64,000 nucleotides of DNA from Bacteroidaceae bacterium (GTDB lineage: Bacteria; Bacteroidota; Bacteroidia; Bacteroidales; Bacteroidaceae). The position numbers and the translations under genes were made by a program. Positions within the stretch are counted from its first letter, which is position 1. The number at the start of each line of letters is the position of its first letter. Shown piece after piece: positions 42,604 to 50,926 of this stretch. The stretch is taken from contig JAFUYT010000024.1 in the NCBI GenBank assembly GCA_017470425.1, positions 62,001 through 126,000 of the forward strand, in the 5' to 3' direction. Under the pieces are notes generated by a model that was not told where the DNA came from, searched no databases, and worked only from the letters and a program-made list of their open reading frames with translations.

Positions 42604-43608
42604 ATGCGCCGCAGCATGGTTCTTCTCTGCTTGCTGCACTTGTTGTGCGCGATGGTCGCACAGCCAGTGCAGCATCCGTTGCGGCTCCTCTCGTGGAATC
42701 TGGAAAACCTCTTCGACACGGTGCACGACGAGGGCTTCCGCGACGAGGAGTTCCTGCCGCAGGGCGAGCGCCGCTGGACATCGTACCGCTACCGCCAGAA
42801 GCTGAAGGAGGTGGCGCGCGTCGTGGCGGCGGTTGCCGACGATGGCGGTGTGCCCGCCCTCATCGGGCTCTGCGAGGTCGAAAATGACTCGGTGCTGACG
42901 CAGCTGGTGCGGCGCAGCCCTCTGCGGGCGCTGGGCTACAGCTATGTGATGTCGTGCAGCGAGGATGCGCGCGGCATCGACGTGGCGCTGCTCTACCAGC
43001 CTTCGGACTTCCGGCTGCTGGAGAGCCGCAGCCTGCGGGTGCCCAGCCGCGAGCAAGGCTTACGGCCGACGCGCGATATCCTGTATGCTAAAGGTCTGGT
43101 GCTGAGAGGCGAGGGCACCGACACGCTCCACGTCTTCGTCGTTCACCTGCCCAGCCGCGTCGGTGGCCATGCAGGCGACCGGAACCGCAAACTGGCGGCC
43201 CGGACCTTGTGGGCGGCGGTCGATTCCGTCAGGGCGTGCTCCGCCTCGTCATCCGCGGAGGCTTCATCGATGCCAACGCCCTCGCCCTCGGAGCCCGCAA
43301 TCGTGGTCATGGGCGATTTCAATGCCACGCGCCGCGACCGTATCTTCCGGAAGGCGCCCCTGCGCTGCACCGACGATCCCTCGGCCGACGGCACCTATTG
43401 CTATCAGGGCTTCTGGCAGTGGATCGATCATATCCTTGTTTCCGGCTCGGTGCCGACAGGCGGCTACGCACGCCCTGTCCGGCTGCCGTGGCTTCTGGAA
43501 GAGAACAGGACATACGGCGGCGCGATGCCCCGCCGCACTTTTCGCGGCCCCGTCTATCACGGCGGCGTCAGCGATCATTTACCCCTTGTGTTAGATGTGA
43601 GTTTCTGA
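42604..43608 (+). CDS. Endonuclease/exonuclease/phosphatase family protein, exported
   Basis: 334 residues with an N-terminal signal sequence (MVLLCLLHLLCAMVAQ). EEP fold motifs: LLSWNLENLFDT, GLCEVEND (metal Glu), VVHLPSR, VMGDFNATRRD and the final SDHLPLVLDV (catalytic Asp-His). The fold covers DNases, phosphodiesterases and sphingomyelinases; the target is unknown, and export argues for extracellular nucleic acid or phosphoester substrates. 17 bp after the ACT gene. Confidence 0.85.
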   Translation: MRRSMVLLCLLHLLCAMVAQPVQHPLRLLSWNLENLFDTVHDEGFRDEEFLPQGERRWTSYRYRQKLKEVARVVAAVADDGGVPALIGLCEVENDSVLTQLVRRSPLRALGYSYVMSCSEDARGIDVALLYQPSDFRLLESRSLRVPSREQGLRPTRDILYAKGLVLRGEGTDTLHVFVVHLPSRVGGHAGDRNRKLAARTLWAAVDSVRACSASSSAEASSMPTPSPSEPAIVVMGDFNATRRDRIFRKAPLRCTDDPSADGTYCYQGFWQWIDHILVSGSVPTGGYARPVRLPWLLEENRTYGGAMPRRTFRGPVYHGGVSDHLPLVLDVSF

Positions 43609-43637
43609 ACCCTCGGCGAGGGTAGGGGAGCGGCGGC

Positions 43638-44045
43638 TCAGAACGGCAGCTGCACGCCCTCCTTGCGGTAGCCGCTGGCGCTGAAGAGGGCCAGCAGATT
43701 GCCGTCGGCATCGGTGATGCGGACTTCGCAGAAGGGCAGGCGCCGGTGGTTCACTGTCTCGCGAGCCTCGGCGATGATGACGCCCCCGGTGGCGCCGTGC
43801 ACGAAGGTGATGTTGGCGGAGGTTGTGACGGTGAGCGTGCCGTGGCTGTTCGTGGCGGCGGCAAAAGCCAGGTCCGCCAGCGTGAACAGCACACCGCCCT
43901 GCACGCCGCCGCCAGCGTTCAGGTGGCGCGGCTCGATGATTACCTCTGTGCGGGCGTAGCCCTCGCTGACATCCGTGAGGCGGATGCCGTTCTGGTGTGC
44001 AAATTCGTCGTGAATGAAGAATGCTTTGATCTTATCTGTGTTCAT
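43638..44045 (-). CDS. PaaI-family hotdog thioesterase
   Basis: A 135-residue hotdog-fold acyl-CoA thioesterase. HQNGIRLTDVSEGYART, RHLNAGGGVQGGVLFTLAD and FCEVRITDADGNLLALF match the PaaI/YdiI type. It would hydrolyse aryl-acetyl-CoA or other acyl-CoA, consistent with the PaaK genes nearby. Its ATG overlaps the stop of the upstream radical SAM gene by 4 bp. Confidence 0.88.
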   Translation of the reverse strand: MNTDKIKAFFIHDEFAHQNGIRLTDVSEGYARTEVIIEPRHLNAGGGVQGGVLFTLADLAFAAATNSHGTLTVTTSANITFVHGATGGVIIAEARETVNHRRLPFCEVRITDADGNLLALFSASGYRKEGVQLPF

Positions 44046-45301
44046 GATGATGGATGAATAGATGACGTGTGTAGGTTGTCCTGTGTCCTAGCCCATTCCA
44101 TGACGTTCGCGGGCGGCCGCTCGTGGAGCAGTTCCTCGCGCATGAAATCCATGTAGGGTGTCATGTGGTGGAAGATGGTCTGGTATGCCTCGCAGAGGTA
44201 GTTGAGGCCCTCTTCGCCATCGCGACTCGTGCAGAAGCGGTCCTTGGGGCAGCCGCCGTTGCAGGCGAACCGCCACTCACATTCCCGGCACTGGCGGGGC
44301 AGGCTGTCCCGCTTGGCGAGGCCGAAGGCGCGCTGGCGCTGGCTGTACATCATGGCGGTGATGCTCTCGTCGCAGAGGTTGCCCAGACGGTATTCGGGGA
44401 AGACGAAATGGTCACAGCTATAGACATCGCCGTTGTGCTCGATGACGGCGGCGTGGCCGCAAGTCTCGGCCATTGAGCAGACGCCGGGTGCCTCGTCCAT
44501 CCAGCGGGCCAGCGTAGAGTCGAAGAGCTGCACGAAGACCTCGCCGACATCGTGTCGCACCCATTCATCGAAGATAGTGCAGACGAAGCGGGCATACTGG
44601 GCGGGCGAGACCGAGAAGTCGGCCAGCGTGCCCCGCTGGCCGTCGGCCAGAGAGGCCAGACGGCTGCGGGCGGAAGGGCTGGAGGGGATGAGGCGCTCCA
44701 CGATGGGCGTGAACTGGATAAAGCGGCCGCCAATGCCCTTGTAGAAGTGATAGACGTCGAGCGGGTAGTCGGCGTTGAAGTCGTTGACGACGCCCATCAC
44801 GTTCCACTCCACCTGGTGCTTGTCGAGCAGTGCGATGCCCCGCATGACCTTCTGGAACGACGGCTGCCCTCCGCGTGCCCGGCGGTATTCATCGTGCAGG
44901 TCCTGTGGCCCGTCGATGGAGATCCCGATGAGCCACTGCTGCTCGTGGAAGAAGCGGCACCAGTCGTCGGTCAGCAGAGTCCCGTTGGTCTGCAGGCAGT
45001 TGTCGATGATGCGGCCACCGGCGTAGCGGCGCTGCAGCTCCACGACTTTCCGGTAGAAGCTGAGCGGTCGCATGAGCGGCTCGCCGCCGTGCCACGTGAA
45101 GAGCACCTGCGGCTGTGTCTGTGCCTCGATGTACTGTCGGATGAAGGTCTCCAGCGTGGCATCGGACATGAGGTTTTGTGGCGACTGAGCCAGCAGATCC
45201 TTTTTCTCCAGATAGTAGCAGTAGCTGCACGCCAGATTGCAGAGGCTGCCGGCGGGCTTGGCCATCACGTAGAGCGGGCTGGAGAAGGGAGAGAGCGTCA
45301 T
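44042..45301 (-). CDS. Anaerobic sulfatase-maturating enzyme-like radical SAM protein
   Basis: A 419-residue SPASM-type radical SAM enzyme. The N-terminal CNLACSYCYY gives CX3CX2C. The auxiliary cluster cysteines are visible as TCGHAAVIEHNGDVYSC and CRECEWRFACNGGCPKDRFC. The family oxidises an active-site Cys or Ser of sulfatases to formylglycine. No sulfatase is encoded in this window, so the target is elsewhere. Starts 22 bp from the Spy-like gene end on the same strand. Confidence 0.88.
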   Translation of the reverse strand: MTLSPFSSPLYVMAKPAGSLCNLACSYCYYLEKKDLLAQSPQNLMSDATLETFIRQYIEAQTQPQVLFTWHGGEPLMRPLSFYRKVVELQRRYAGGRIIDNCLQTNGTLLTDDWCRFFHEQQWLIGISIDGPQDLHDEYRRARGGQPSFQKVMRGIALLDKHQVEWNVMGVVNDFNADYPLDVYHFYKGIGGRFIQFTPIVERLIPSSPSARSRLASLADGQRGTLADFSVSPAQYARFVCTIFDEWVRHDVGEVFVQLFDSTLARWMDEAPGVCSMAETCGHAAVIEHNGDVYSCDHFVFPEYRLGNLCDESITAMMYSQRQRAFGLAKRDSLPRQCRECEWRFACNGGCPKDRFCTSRDGEEGLNYLCEAYQTIFHHMTPYMDFMREELLHERPPANVMEWARTQDNLHTSSIHPSS

Positions 45302-45323
45302 GAAAGGGTGGGGTGCGGCGTCT

Positions 45324-45743
45324 TTAGTCCTTGCCTTCGATCTTGGAGAGTTTCTCGCTGGCGTAGTCGAAGGCGTACCAAATCTTCTTGGGCTTGAGTA
45401 CTTTCTTGAACTCTACGTAGTACTTCTTCTTGACTTCCAGCTCCTTGGCGTCGGCTTCCATCTTGGCTTCGAGGAGCTGGGTGGCCTGGCTGTCGGTGAG
45501 GGTGCCGGCTTTCTCGGCGGCTTTGTACTTGTCCTTGAGGTTGTCATACGGATCGTTTGCGGCCTTTTTCTCGGTGAGGTAGGCACGGAGGACGGGTGCG
45601 AACTTCGCCTCGGTAGCTTTGTCGAGCTTCAGCATCTTGAGCGTGTAGTCGTAGCGCTTCTCAAGTTTGCTGCCGGCTTGCAGGGTGGCGGGGACGCTGA
45701 GCAGGAAGAGGGCTGTCAGCAGGGAAATCAAGATCTTTTTCAT
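45324..45743 (-). CDS. Small exported helical protein, Spy-like
   Basis: 139 residues. A signal peptide (LISLLTALFLLSVPATLQAG) is followed by a helical, Lys/Ala-rich chain with the LTDSQATQLLEAKMEADAK region, reminiscent of LTxxQ periplasmic chaperones (Spy/CpxP). The longer upstream frame is rejected in favour of the ATG at 45743. Function in the envelope is inferred. Confidence 0.7.
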   Translation of the reverse strand: MKKILISLLTALFLLSVPATLQAGSKLEKRYDYTLKMLKLDKATEAKFAPVLRAYLTEKKAANDPYDNLKDKYKAAEKAGTLTDSQATQLLEAKMEADAKELEVKKKYYVEFKKVLKPKKIWYAFDYASEKLSKIEGKD

Positions 45744-45795
45744 GTTGTTTCTTATTTTATTGTTATTATTTCGATATTTCGATATTTCGAAAGCG

Positions 45796-47682
45796 TTATT
45801 TCCTGGGCTTCTTTTTGACAGGTTGGGAGCGGTTTGGTTTATTGGAGGGAGCGGGTTTGTGGGCTGTTTTCTCTTCCTTGTACCAGAAGAAATAGCGGTT
45901 CTGCGCTTCCTTCTCGGCGGGTGTGCGGGCCACGAAGACGGGCTGGAGCGTGTCGGGGTCGTAGCCGGTGGCATACATCGTAGTGGCGGTGGTCATCGGC
46001 GTGGGCGTGAAGTCCTGCACCTGCTCCAGGCGGAAGCCGAGGTGGCGTGTCTCGTCGGCCAGCGCGGCCATGTCTTCGGCATGGCAACCGGGGTGGGAGC
46101 TGATGAAGTAGGGGATGATCTGCTGGCGCAGGCCGCACTCGCGGTTGATCTGGTCGAACTGCCGCTTGAAGTCGTAGAAGAGGCGGAAGGAGGGCTTGCG
46201 CATAAAATGCAGGACGCGGTCGGAGGTGTGCTCGGGAGCCACCTTCAGGCGTCCGCTGACATGGTGCTGAATCAGCTCGCGGGTGTAGTCGCGGGCGGTG
46301 CGGTTGAGGGTGTCGTCCTTCCAGTCGTGGAGCAGAAGGTCGTAGCGCACGCCGCTGCCGATGAAGCTGCGCTTGACGCCGGGCAGGGCATCGACGGCGC
46401 GGTAGATGTCCAGCAGCGGACGATGGTCACCGTTCAGGTTCGGGCAGATGGCGGGGTGGATGCACGAGGGGCGGCGGCACTTGCGGCAGGCCGCGAAGTT
46501 CTTGCCCCGCATCGCATACATATTTGCCGAGGGACCTCCCAGGTCGGAGAGGTTGCCCCGGAAGTCGGGCATCCGGGTGATGGCCTCCACCTCGCGGAGG
46601 ATGCTCGCCTTGGAGCGCGTGACGACGAACTTCCCCTGGTGGGCAGAGATGGTGCAGAAGGCACAGCCGCCGAAGCAGCCGCGGTGCATGTTCACCGAGA
46701 AGCGGATCATCTCGTAGGCGGGGATTCGCTTGCCCGCGTATTTAGGATGCGGTACGCGCGTGTAGGGGAGATCGAAGGAGTGGTCGAGCTCTTCGGTGGT
46801 CATCGGCGGGTAAGGCGGGTTGACGACGACCCACTGCGAGCCCGTCTGCTCGATGAGGCGCTGTGCCTCGTAGCGGTTGCTCTCCTCCTCGATGTGGTGG
46901 AAGTTCTCGGCGTGGAGGCGTGGTTCGCGCAAGCACTCCTCGAAGGGGTGCAGGACGATGTCATCCTCGCAGATGCCGCCGGGGATGGCCGCTGCGGAGG
47001 GGTAGGCGACGACGGACTGGGGCAGCCCGTTGAGTGCTTCGCGGAAGGCGGCGGAGGTGAGGAGGGCGTTGCCCTGCTCGTCGTAGGCGAGGGCGGGGTG
47101 GAAGCTGTCGAGAAGGTCGAGGGCGCGATGTGCGAGCTCGATGGTGGGCTGCTCTCCCATTCCATAGAGGATGGTGTCGGCGCCGCTGTCGAGGAGGATG
47201 GAGGGGCGGATGCGGTCCTGCCAGTAGTCGTAGTGGGCGAGGCGCCGGAGGGAGGCTTCGATGCCGCCGAGGACGACGGGGCAGTCGGGGAAGAGCTCCT
47301 TGACGATGCGCGTATAGACCACCGTAGGGTATTCGGGGCGCAGGTCGTGGCGGCCGTCGGGGCTGTAGGCATCCTCGCTGCGGAGGCGTCGTGCGGCGGT
47401 ATATTTGTTGACCATCGAATCCATGCATCCCGGTGCTACACCGAACCAGAGGCGCGGGCGCCCCAGCTTCTTGAAGTCGCGGTAGTCGCCGTGCCAGTCC
47501 GGCTGCGGGATGATGGCCACGCGCAGCCCCTCGGCTTCCAGCAGCCGCCCGATGACGGCAGCGCCGAAGGAGGGATGATCCACGTAGGCGTCGGCCGAGA
47601 GCAGGATGACATCAGCCTGTTCCCAGCCGCGCAGCTGCATCTCCTTGCGGGTTGTGGGCAGAAAGTCCGAGAGCTGGGGCAT
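45796..47682 (-). CDS. YgiQ family radical SAM protein
   Basis: 628 residues. An N-terminal region (LPTTRKEMQLRGW, ADAYVDHPSFG) typical of YgiQ, a radical SAM core with GCFGGCAFCTISAHQGK (CX3CX2C) and a C-terminal part with VAPEHTSDRVLHFMRKPS. A further Cys-rich loop (CRKCRRPSCIHPAICPN) follows the core. Function unknown in detail. The C-terminal tail is Lys/Pro-rich. Adjoins the lipid kinase gene by 5 bp. Confidence 0.92.
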   Translation of the reverse strand: MPQLSDFLPTTRKEMQLRGWEQADVILLSADAYVDHPSFGAAVIGRLLEAEGLRVAIIPQPDWHGDYRDFKKLGRPRLWFGVAPGCMDSMVNKYTAARRLRSEDAYSPDGRHDLRPEYPTVVYTRIVKELFPDCPVVLGGIEASLRRLAHYDYWQDRIRPSILLDSGADTILYGMGEQPTIELAHRALDLLDSFHPALAYDEQGNALLTSAAFREALNGLPQSVVAYPSAAAIPGGICEDDIVLHPFEECLREPRLHAENFHHIEEESNRYEAQRLIEQTGSQWVVVNPPYPPMTTEELDHSFDLPYTRVPHPKYAGKRIPAYEMIRFSVNMHRGCFGGCAFCTISAHQGKFVVTRSKASILREVEAITRMPDFRGNLSDLGGPSANMYAMRGKNFAACRKCRRPSCIHPAICPNLNGDHRPLLDIYRAVDALPGVKRSFIGSGVRYDLLLHDWKDDTLNRTARDYTRELIQHHVSGRLKVAPEHTSDRVLHFMRKPSFRLFYDFKRQFDQINRECGLRQQIIPYFISSHPGCHAEDMAALADETRHLGFRLEQVQDFTPTPMTTATTMYATGYDPDTLQPVFVARTPAEKEAQNRYFFWYKEEKTAHKPAPSNKPNRSQPVKKKPRK

Positions 47683-47687
47683 ACCGT

Positions 47688-48701
47688 TTACCGACGAATC
47701 TTATCGAGGAGCGACTTGTTGATGGCCAGGAGCTTGCGCTGCTGTGACTTGATGTCGCCCGTGATCTGGTCGAAGATGTCCTGGATGTTGTGGATGATGG
47801 GCGCGGTGGATTTGTCGGCTTCCTCGTTGACGACCACGCGCAGTCCCTTGGGCACCAACCGCACTTCGATGTCTGTGCCCGCCTCGGCCGGTTCGCCGTC
47901 GTAGTGGATGACGCCGGACTGTGCGCGATGGATGCTGAGTGACTGGCACTGGAAGGTCTTCACGTGGGCATTGTTGTCGAGCGTCTTGTTCATCATTTGC
48001 ATCACCAGTTGCGGCGCATCGAGCACGTTGAGCGGTTCGATGATGGTGACGTCGAGCAGACCGTCGCTCATGGACGCCTGCGGGGCGATGTAGAAGTTGT
48101 TGCCGTACTGCGAGGCGTTGCCGCAGGCGATCAGGAAAGCCCGGTGGTGCTCTGTCTGTCCGTCGATGCAGACCTCATAGGTCTCAGGTTCGTAGGAGAG
48201 TCCGCCGCGCAGGACATTGTCGATGTAGGTCATCAGCCCGCGCTTGCCGCTGCCCGCGAACTTCTCGCTGATGAACGCGTCGAAGCCCACGCCGCAGGTG
48301 CAGAAGAAAGGTGTCTCGTTGATGAGGCCGTAGTCGAGGGCCTTGATGTCGCAGCGCGCCAGCACGCGCAGCGCGCCGTCGGGGTCAAGCGGTATCTGGA
48401 TATGCCGTGCGAGGCCGTTGCCGCTGCCCATAGGGATGATGGCGAGCGCCGTCTCGGTATGGCAGAGCGACCGTGCCACCTCGTTCACGGTCCCGTCGCC
48501 GCCGATGGCTACGCAGACATCGATGTCTGTGCGCGAGGCATTGGCCGCGAGCTCGGCGGCGTGACCGCGGTGGTCGGTCCACGCCACTTCCCACTCGAAG
48601 CGCTCGGTGGGGAGGAACTTGGGCAGGCTGTCAATGACGGGTTGCTTGTCATGTGTCCCGGAAATCGGGTTGGCGATAAACAGCAGTCTTGTCTTGCTCA
48701 T
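47688..48701 (-). CDS. Diacylglycerol/sphingoid lipid kinase family protein
   Basis: 337 residues with LFIANPISGTHDKQPVID, the nucleotide-binding AIGGDGTVNEVARSL and IPMGSGNGLARH, all YegS/BmrU/DGK catalytic-domain features. It phosphorylates a lipid with ATP. Divergent from serine palmitoyltransferase, it may act on sphingoid bases or ceramide. The ATG at 48701 is preferred because the -7 box at 48726-48733 would exclude the longer frame. Confidence 0.88.
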   Translation of the reverse strand: MSKTRLLFIANPISGTHDKQPVIDSLPKFLPTERFEWEVAWTDHRGHAAELAANASRTDIDVCVAIGGDGTVNEVARSLCHTETALAIIPMGSGNGLARHIQIPLDPDGALRVLARCDIKALDYGLINETPFFCTCGVGFDAFISEKFAGSGKRGLMTYIDNVLRGGLSYEPETYEVCIDGQTEHHRAFLIACGNASQYGNNFYIAPQASMSDGLLDVTIIEPLNVLDAPQLVMQMMNKTLDNNAHVKTFQCQSLSIHRAQSGVIHYDGEPAEAGTDIEVRLVPKGLRVVVNEEADKSTAPIIHNIQDIFDQITGDIKSQQRKLLAINKSLLDKIRR

Positions 48702-48725
48702 GATAGAGTCGGTTATAAGATGATG

Positions 48726-48733
48726 CAAAAGTA
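48726..48733 (-). promoter_or_regulatory. -7 box for the lipid kinase gene
   Basis: TACTTTTG on the minus strand matches TAnnTTTG, 25 bp from the ATG at 48701. Confidence 0.55.
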
Positions 48734-48828
48734 GCTAATTTTTATCTTTTATGCCTACTTTGGTGAGGAAAAGTTCTCCTTCTCACACATTTTCATGCAA
48801 AATGTGCAATAGATACAGAAAAAATGCT

Positions 48829-48836
48829 TACCTTTG
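48829..48836 (+). promoter_or_regulatory. -7 box for serine palmitoyltransferase
   Basis: TACCTTTG on the plus strand, 34 bp before the ATG at 48871. No clear -33. Confidence 0.6.
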
Positions 48837-48870
48837 CACCGCTTTTTAGAAATACACCTTATTATAATAT

Positions 48871-50061
48871 ATGGGACTCTTACAAGAAAGACTGGCTAAA
48901 TACGACCGCCCGCAGAAGTATAAGGCGCTGGGTATCTACCCCTATTTCCGTGAGATTGAAGGGAAACAGGGCACCGAAGTGATGATGGACGGACATCGCG
49001 TGCTGATGTTCGGCTCCAATGCCTATACGGGTCTGACGGGTGACGAGCGTGTGATACAGGCCGGTATCAAAGCGATGGAGCAGTACGGCAGTGGCTGTGC
49101 CGGCTCCCGCTTCCTCAACGGAACACTGGACCTTCATGTTCAACTCGAGAAAGAACTCGCCGCCTTCGTGGGCAAGGACGAGGCCATGTGCTTCGCTACT
49201 GGCTTCACGGTGAACAGCGGTGTGCTGGGCGTGCTCACAGACCGCCACGACTACATCATCTGCGACGACCGCGACCACGCCAGTATCGTGGATGGCGTCC
49301 GTAGCAGCTTCTCGCGTTGCCTGAAGTACAAGCACAATGACATGGAAGAGCTGGAGAAGCTGCTTCAGCGCTGCCCCGAGGATGTCGTGAAACTCATCGT
49401 CGTCGATGGCGTCTTCTCAATGGAAGGTGATCTGGCACCGCTGCCGAAGATCATTGAGCTGAAGAAGAAGTACCCCGGCACCGCCGTGATGGTCGATGAG
49501 GCTCACGGTCTCGGTGTCTTCGGCCGTCAGGGCCGCGGCGTCTGCGACCACTTCGGCGTGACGGATGACGTGGATCTCATCATGGGCACGTTCTCCAAGA
49601 GCCTGGCCAGCATCGGTGGCTTCATCGCCGCTGACAGCAGCATCATCAACTACCTGCGTCACCACACCCGCACCTACATCTTCTCTGCCAGCTGCACGCC
49701 CGCCGCTACGGCTGCTGCCCGTGAGGCGCTGCACATCATCCAGGAGGAGCCGGAGCGCATCCAGAAGCTGTGGGATGTCACGAACTACGCGCTGAAGCGC
49801 TTCCGCGATGCCGGCTTCGAGATTGGCGAGACGGAGAGCCCCATCATCCCGCTGTATGTGCGTGACGTGGATAAGACATTCGCTGTGACGAAGCTCGCTT
49901 TCGACGCCGGTGTCTTCATCAATCCTGTCATCCCGCCTGCCTGCGCTCCGCAAGACACGCTGGTGCGTGTAGCTCTCATGGCCACTCACACGAAGGAGCA
50001 GGTTGACGAGGCCGTAGAGGCGCTCACGGGCGTCTTCCGCCAGCTGGAGATTATCAAGTAA
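48871..50061 (+). CDS. spt: Serine palmitoyltransferase
   Basis: A 396-residue alpha-oxoamine synthase that condenses serine with palmitoyl-CoA, the first step of sphingolipid synthesis. MVDEAHGLGVFGRQGRG binds PLP and GTFSKSLASIGGF carries the PLP lysine. The N-terminal LGIYPYFREIEG and SNAYTGLTGD are as in Bacteroides Spt. Related 8-amino-7-oxononanoate synthases are similar, but this start and the neighbouring lipid kinase favour Spt. Preceded by its own promoter and followed by a tRNA pair. Confidence 0.88.
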   Translation: MGLLQERLAKYDRPQKYKALGIYPYFREIEGKQGTEVMMDGHRVLMFGSNAYTGLTGDERVIQAGIKAMEQYGSGCAGSRFLNGTLDLHVQLEKELAAFVGKDEAMCFATGFTVNSGVLGVLTDRHDYIICDDRDHASIVDGVRSSFSRCLKYKHNDMEELEKLLQRCPEDVVKLIVVDGVFSMEGDLAPLPKIIELKKKYPGTAVMVDEAHGLGVFGRQGRGVCDHFGVTDDVDLIMGTFSKSLASIGGFIAADSSIINYLRHHTRTYIFSASCTPAATAAAREALHIIQEEPERIQKLWDVTNYALKRFRDAGFEIGETESPIIPLYVRDVDKTFAVTKLAFDAGVFINPVIPPACAPQDTLVRVALMATHTKEQVDEAVEALTGVFRQLEIIK

Positions 50062-50115
50062 AAGATAAAAAGCGAAATTTCGGGCAAAAAGTTTGGCTGT
50101 TTCGCAAAAACGCCG

Positions 50116-50123
50116 TACCTTTG
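50116..50123 (+). promoter_or_regulatory. Bacteroidota promoter for the tRNA-Lys pair
   Basis: TACCTTTG with TTTG at 50092-50095, an ideal 20-bp spacer. The first tRNA begins 58 bp downstream. Confidence 0.75.
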
Positions 50124-50181
50124 CACCCGCAAAAGCCGAGGGAGCGAGCCTAAAGCCGCCCGGAGGCACTGCCGAAGATAT

Positions 50182-50254
50182 GCGTCCTTAGCTCAGTTGG
50201 TAGAGCAATTGACTCTTAATCAATGGGTCCAGGGTTCGAGCCCCTGAGGGCGTA
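50182..50254 (+). tRNA. tRNA-Lys(CTT), copy 1
   Basis: A 73-nt cloverleaf: acceptor GCGTCCT/AGGGCGT, D-arm GCTC/GAGC, anticodon arm ATTGA-CTCTTAA-TCAAT with anticodon CTT (Lys), T-arm CAGGG-TTCGAGC-CCCTG, discriminator A. The next bases are CCA (50255-50257), possibly encoded. Confidence 0.95.
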
Positions 50255-50276
50255 CCACGGCAGACATACAAAGGAT

Positions 50277-50349
50277 GCGTCCTTAGCTCAGTTGGTAGAG
50301 CAATTGACTCTTAATCAATGGGTCCAGGGTTCGAGCCCCTGAGGGCGTA
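50277..50349 (+). tRNA. tRNA-Lys(CTT), copy 2
   Basis: A copy of the first tRNA with identical arms and anticodon CTT, 22 bp downstream. Here the discriminator A is followed by CAG, so CCA is not encoded. Confidence 0.95.
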
Positions 50350-50649
50350 CAGAACGAGGCTATGTCGATGATCTGGCACAGCCTCTTTTCTGTTGCTCAC
50401 TCCACGAATGAAATGCGCTCGGTCGCACTTGGCCCAGAAGGGCGGTTCAGGCTTGTAGAAGTATGCCTGACACTTCGGGAAAGGGGAGAATTATTGTTAC
50501 AAAAGGTTCAAAGTCATGTCGAAAAGTATCTTTTTTGTACGTTTCCCTTGCGCGCGTGAAAGAAATGTTGTACCTTTGCGGCGCAATTCCGAAAGGGGTT
50601 GTTTGAATCATTTCATTCAATGAACATTAACTCAAAAGGTAAAAAGAAC
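50350..50649. other. Non-coding gap with one promoter
   Basis: 300 bp after the second tRNA. It holds a promoter (50548-50578) and no convincing gene; a 65-codon frame at 50362 lacks protein-like features. Confidence 0.5.
50571..50578 (+). promoter_or_regulatory. Bacteroidota promoter for the DUF2582 gene
   Basis: TACCTTTG at -7 with TTG at 50548-50550, 20-bp spacer. The ATG at 50650 is 71 bp downstream. Confidence 0.7.
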
Positions 50650-50850
50650 ATGTTTGAAAATGCAGGATTGCTCGCAGGTGCTGTCTGGACAGCCCTGAAC
50701 GAGAATGGCGCACAGAACGCCAAGGATCTGAAGAAGGCTGCCAAGGTGAAGACCGACAAGGAGCTTTATCTCGCTCTCGGTTGGTTGCTTCGCGAGGACA
50801 AACTCGCCGTGAGTGGCGACGAAAAGGAGCCTGTCTTTGGCCTCAAGTAA
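50650..50850 (+). CDS. DUF2582-type winged-helix protein
   Basis: 66 residues. ALNENGAQNAKDLKKAAKV and YLALGWLLREDKLAV give a winged-helix pattern as in DUF2582 (PF10771). Likely a small DNA-binding or regulatory protein. The upstream TTG of the longer frame (50599) is rejected because the ATG at 50650 gives the usual MFENAGLLAG start. A hairpin terminator follows directly. Confidence 0.8.
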   Translation: MFENAGLLAGAVWTALNENGAQNAKDLKKAAKVKTDKELYLALGWLLREDKLAVSGDEKEPVFGLK

Positions 50851-50876
50851 GAAAATTTGACCCTCACAAGACGATT

Positions 50877-50911
50877 TCCCATGCAAGGCGTGCCTTACAT
50901 GGGATTTTTTT
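50877..50911 (+). terminator. Rho-independent terminator after the DUF2582 gene
   Basis: TCCCATG-C-AAGG pairs with CCTT-A-CATGGGA (one mismatch, CGTG loop), followed by seven Ts. It occupies the position where the lepA -33 region would be. Confidence 0.85.
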
Positions 50912-50913
50912 AT

Positions 50914-50921
50914 TATCTTTG
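50914..50921 (+). promoter_or_regulatory. -7 box for lepA, nearly leaderless
   Basis: TATCTTTG ends 5 bp before the lepA ATG at 50927, so transcription would start at or within a few bases of the start codon. Confidence 0.65.
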
Positions 50922-50926
50922 CGCCC

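Noticed and set aside
43609-43623. Short CCCTC/GAGGG hairpin between converging genes
   Set aside because: Five-bp stem with a 3-nt loop and no T-tract; too weak to call a terminator.
45667-47904. Plus-strand open frame of 745 codons
   Set aside because: Antisense to YgiQ and its neighbour, composition-driven, no protein-like motifs.
50362-50559. Plus-strand 65-codon frame after the second tRNA
   Set aside because: No promoter placed for it, no protein-like features, and the real promoter lies inside its 3' end.
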